From NCBI GenBank assembly GCA_035637455.1, contig DASPXE010000238.1:1-7127 (forward strand): a DNA stretch of 7,127 bases, given 5' to 3'. The translations under genes and the position numbers were made by a program. This DNA comes from 20CM-4-69-16 sp035637455. Its GTDB lineage: Bacteria > Gemmatimonadota > Gemmatimonadetes > Gemmatimonadales > GWC2-71-9. Under the pieces are notes generated by a model. The model ran no database searches. It saw only the letters and a program-made list of their open reading frames with translations, and was not told the origin of the DNA. The stretch's first letter is position 1. Each line of letters opens with the position of its first letter. This document shows positions 6,081 through 7,127 of the stretch, in pieces.

Positions 6081-6869
6081 TTATACCGGCAAGGGAGGTC
6101 GGTCGAAACGCTTGAGGTGCGGCTGCTTCCGTCCGTATTCGAGCGTGAGCTTGATGGTGAGCTGCTCCTTCTCGCGCATGAACTCCCGTGCATCGCGCAG
6201 ATCCTTCCCATCCGGCGGCTCGCCGATGCCAAGTGCCTGGTACGTTTTCTTCACCAGGCGCGCGGAGACGTCGACGAAACAGGTGGCGGCCGTTTGCGCG
6301 ATGAGGGCGTAGGCGAGGGCGTGCGGCTCTAGGCGCGTCTCCCACAGGCTCGAGAAATACAACCGCTTGCGGAAGGCCTCGATGTTGTTGCGCTCGTACA
6401 GGGACAGCCGGAAGGCCACCGGGTTGAGGGCCTTCCAGAGCCCCACCTGGGCGCAGGAGTGCACGATCTCGGGCAGGAAGGCCTGCACGGGATTGTTGTA
6501 GGTGTCGAAGTAGATGTGCGACAGGTAGGCGATGGCGCCGGACAACGCGTCCGTCCCCGGAGCCGGGAGGGTGACGCCCGCCGCTGCCGAAAACTTCTCG
6601 CGGTAGGCCACGATGCGCGGGCGTTCCTGGAGGAAGCGCTTCCAGGCGTAGTTGTCCTTGAACTTCGCCGGAACCTTGCCCGTGGCCATGACCTCCTGTC
6701 CGATCTTACTCAAGTCCCGGGCCAGGGCGAAGTTGTGCGCGTAGAGGCGGTGGAAATAGGGTGGATTGCGATCGATCTGCGGAAACAGCGCCGCGTAGGC
6801 CGACGCCGGGTCCGTGCCGGAGATTTCGGCCAGGCGCCAGGCGAAATACACATGGGTCAACGAATCCAT
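6081..6869 (-). CDS. Conserved-looking protein of unknown function, possible metal-dependent hydrolase
   Basis: The protein has 262 residues (ATG 6869-6867, TAA 6083-6081), no signal peptide and no clear membrane segment, and appears mainly helical. The opening MDSLTHVYFAWRL recalls the start of YbcI/YdjM-type metal-dependent hydrolases. The distribution of possible ligands loosely follows zinc-dependent phospholipase C-like proteins (PF00882): His6, Asp33 (LFPQIDRNP, 28-36), His40 and His45 (FHRLYAHN, 39-46), and HIYFD at 118-122, an HxxxD motif, then Glu134 and His137. The spacing after HxxxD does not match phospholipase C exactly, so the assignment is tentative and the enzyme could equally be non-catalytic. 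The C-terminal 50 residues are highly charged. A Shine-Dalgarno AAGGGG lies 5 nt upstream of the ATG. It is the first gene of a three-gene leftward unit with the VanW protein and the propeller-like lipoprotein. Confidence 0.8.
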   Translation of the reverse strand: MDSLTHVYFAWRLAEISGTDPASAYAALFPQIDRNPPYFHRLYAHNFALARDLSKIGQEVMATGKVPAKFKDNYAWKRFLQERPRIVAYREKFSAAAGVTLPAPGTDALSGAIAYLSHIYFDTYNNPVQAFLPEIVHSCAQVGLWKALNPVAFRLSLYERNNIEAFRKRLYFSSLWETRLEPHALAYALIAQTAATCFVDVSARLVKKTYQALGIGEPPDGKDLRDAREFMREKEQLTIKLTLEYGRKQPHLKRFDRPPLPV

Positions 6870-6874
6870 AACGG

Positions 6875-6880
6875 CCCCTT
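6875..6880 (-). promoter_or_regulatory. Ribosome binding site of the first operon gene
   Basis: AAGGGG on the minus strand sits 5 nt before the ATG at 6869. It is the expected position for a Shine-Dalgarno and supports this start for the 262-residue protein. Confidence 0.5.
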
Positions 6881-6919
6881 GCTTGTCGCGCGGCGACTCC
6901 GTTGAGGCTACGCGGCTGA

Positions 6920-6948
6920 ATTCTACTCCCGGCCCGTTCGCGCGTCAA
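6920..6948 (-). promoter_or_regulatory. Sigma70-like promoter of the three-gene leftward operon
   Basis: On the minus strand a -35 box TTGACG (6948-6943) is followed by exactly 17 nt and a -10 box TAGAAT (6925-6920). Each box matches the consensus at five of six positions. Transcription would begin near 6913, leaving a leader of about 43 nt before the ATG at 6869. It is the best promoter in the window. Confidence 0.65.
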
Positions 6949-6958
6949 AGCAAGCGAG

Positions 6959-6987
6959 TTGCGATTTTCACGACCCCGCGGTAACGT
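6959..6987 (+). promoter_or_regulatory. Weak promoter candidate for the rightmost gene
   Basis: TTGCGA (6959-6964), a 17-nt spacer and TAACGT (6982-6987) form a possible plus-strand promoter with a leader of about 65 nt. The -35 boxes of this and the leftward promoter would be only 10 bp apart, back to back. The -10 match is poor (TA and final T only), so this is tentative. Confidence 0.3.
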
Positions 6988-7057
6988 CGGCCTCGTGGTG
7001 CTCGAGCGGGCCTCCGCCGCTCCACTCACTGTCCACCAAGAGTCGGTGCACTTCATT

Positions 7058-7127
7058 ATGAAAACAAGCGTAGTCCTGGTGTTGGTGGGAGTATTCCTGG
7101 TTGCTCCTCGCGCGTCTGCCCAACAAA
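7058..7127 (+). CDS. N-terminus of a secreted protein, cut by the right window edge
   Basis: ATG at 7058 opens 23 codons that run to the edge. They read as a classical Sec signal peptide: Lys2, a hydrophobic core at residues 5-16, then a likely signal peptidase I site ASA (19-21) before Gln22-Gln23. The 'ASAQQ' ending is common in exported proteins of Gram-negative bacteria. No strong Shine-Dalgarno is visible (an AAGAG lies too far upstream). Mature function cannot be judged. A minus-strand frame covering the same bases has no family features and is treated as a shadow. Confidence 0.65.
   Translation, partial: MKTSVVLVLVGVFLVAPRASAQQ

Noticed and set aside
6706..7056. Minus-strand open frame across the divergent promoter region
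   Set aside because: Most of it overlaps the HxxxD gene in another frame, the product is Arg/Ser-rich and low in motifs, and it would run through the strong promoter.

Overview
The window is GC-rich, densely coded bacterial chromosomal DNA. Lipoprotein signals, an M48 metalloprotease lipoprotein and an O-antigen ligase-type protein point to a Gram-negative (diderm) envelope. The style of the proteins (M48 protease with a long C-terminal extension, ligase with a TPR tail, small propeller-like lipoprotein) reminds me of Gemmatimonadota or a similar soil lineage. That placement is an impression, not a search result.

Layout, left to right. (a) 1-761, minus strand: N-terminal 253 residues of an AI-2E/PerM-family membrane protein, cut by the left edge. 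(b) 762-937: a spacer that carries a symmetric REP/PATE-like element (803-897) made of two mirrored hairpins with compensatory stem changes. (c) 938-2380, minus: a complete lipoprotein M48 zinc metalloprotease with a C-terminal extension. (d) 2396-4198, plus: a polytopic O-antigen ligase/polymerase-like protein with a C-terminal TPR domain, divergent from the protease with only 15 bp between the chosen starts. (e) 4204-4225: a hairpin between two convergent genes. (f) 4216-6869, minus: a tight three-gene unit transcribed leftward from a near-consensus promoter (TTGACG-17-TAGAAT at 6948-6920). In order it encodes a protein of unknown function with a possible metal-binding HxxxD motif, a VanW-family protein (1-bp gap, GTG start), and a propeller-like lipoprotein (20-bp overlap). 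(g) 7058-7127, plus: the first 23 codons of a secreted protein, cut by the right edge, with a weaker divergent promoter candidate upstream.

Taken together the region looks like a cell-envelope neighbourhood: envelope proteolysis, glycan ligation/polymerisation, a VanW protein and surface lipoproteins. The genes do not form a pathway I recognise. I see no rRNA, tRNA, CRISPR array, intact transposase or prophage gene. The least explained items are the mirrored hairpin element at 803-897 and the 6869-4216 operon, which combines a VanW protein with two proteins of unknown role.
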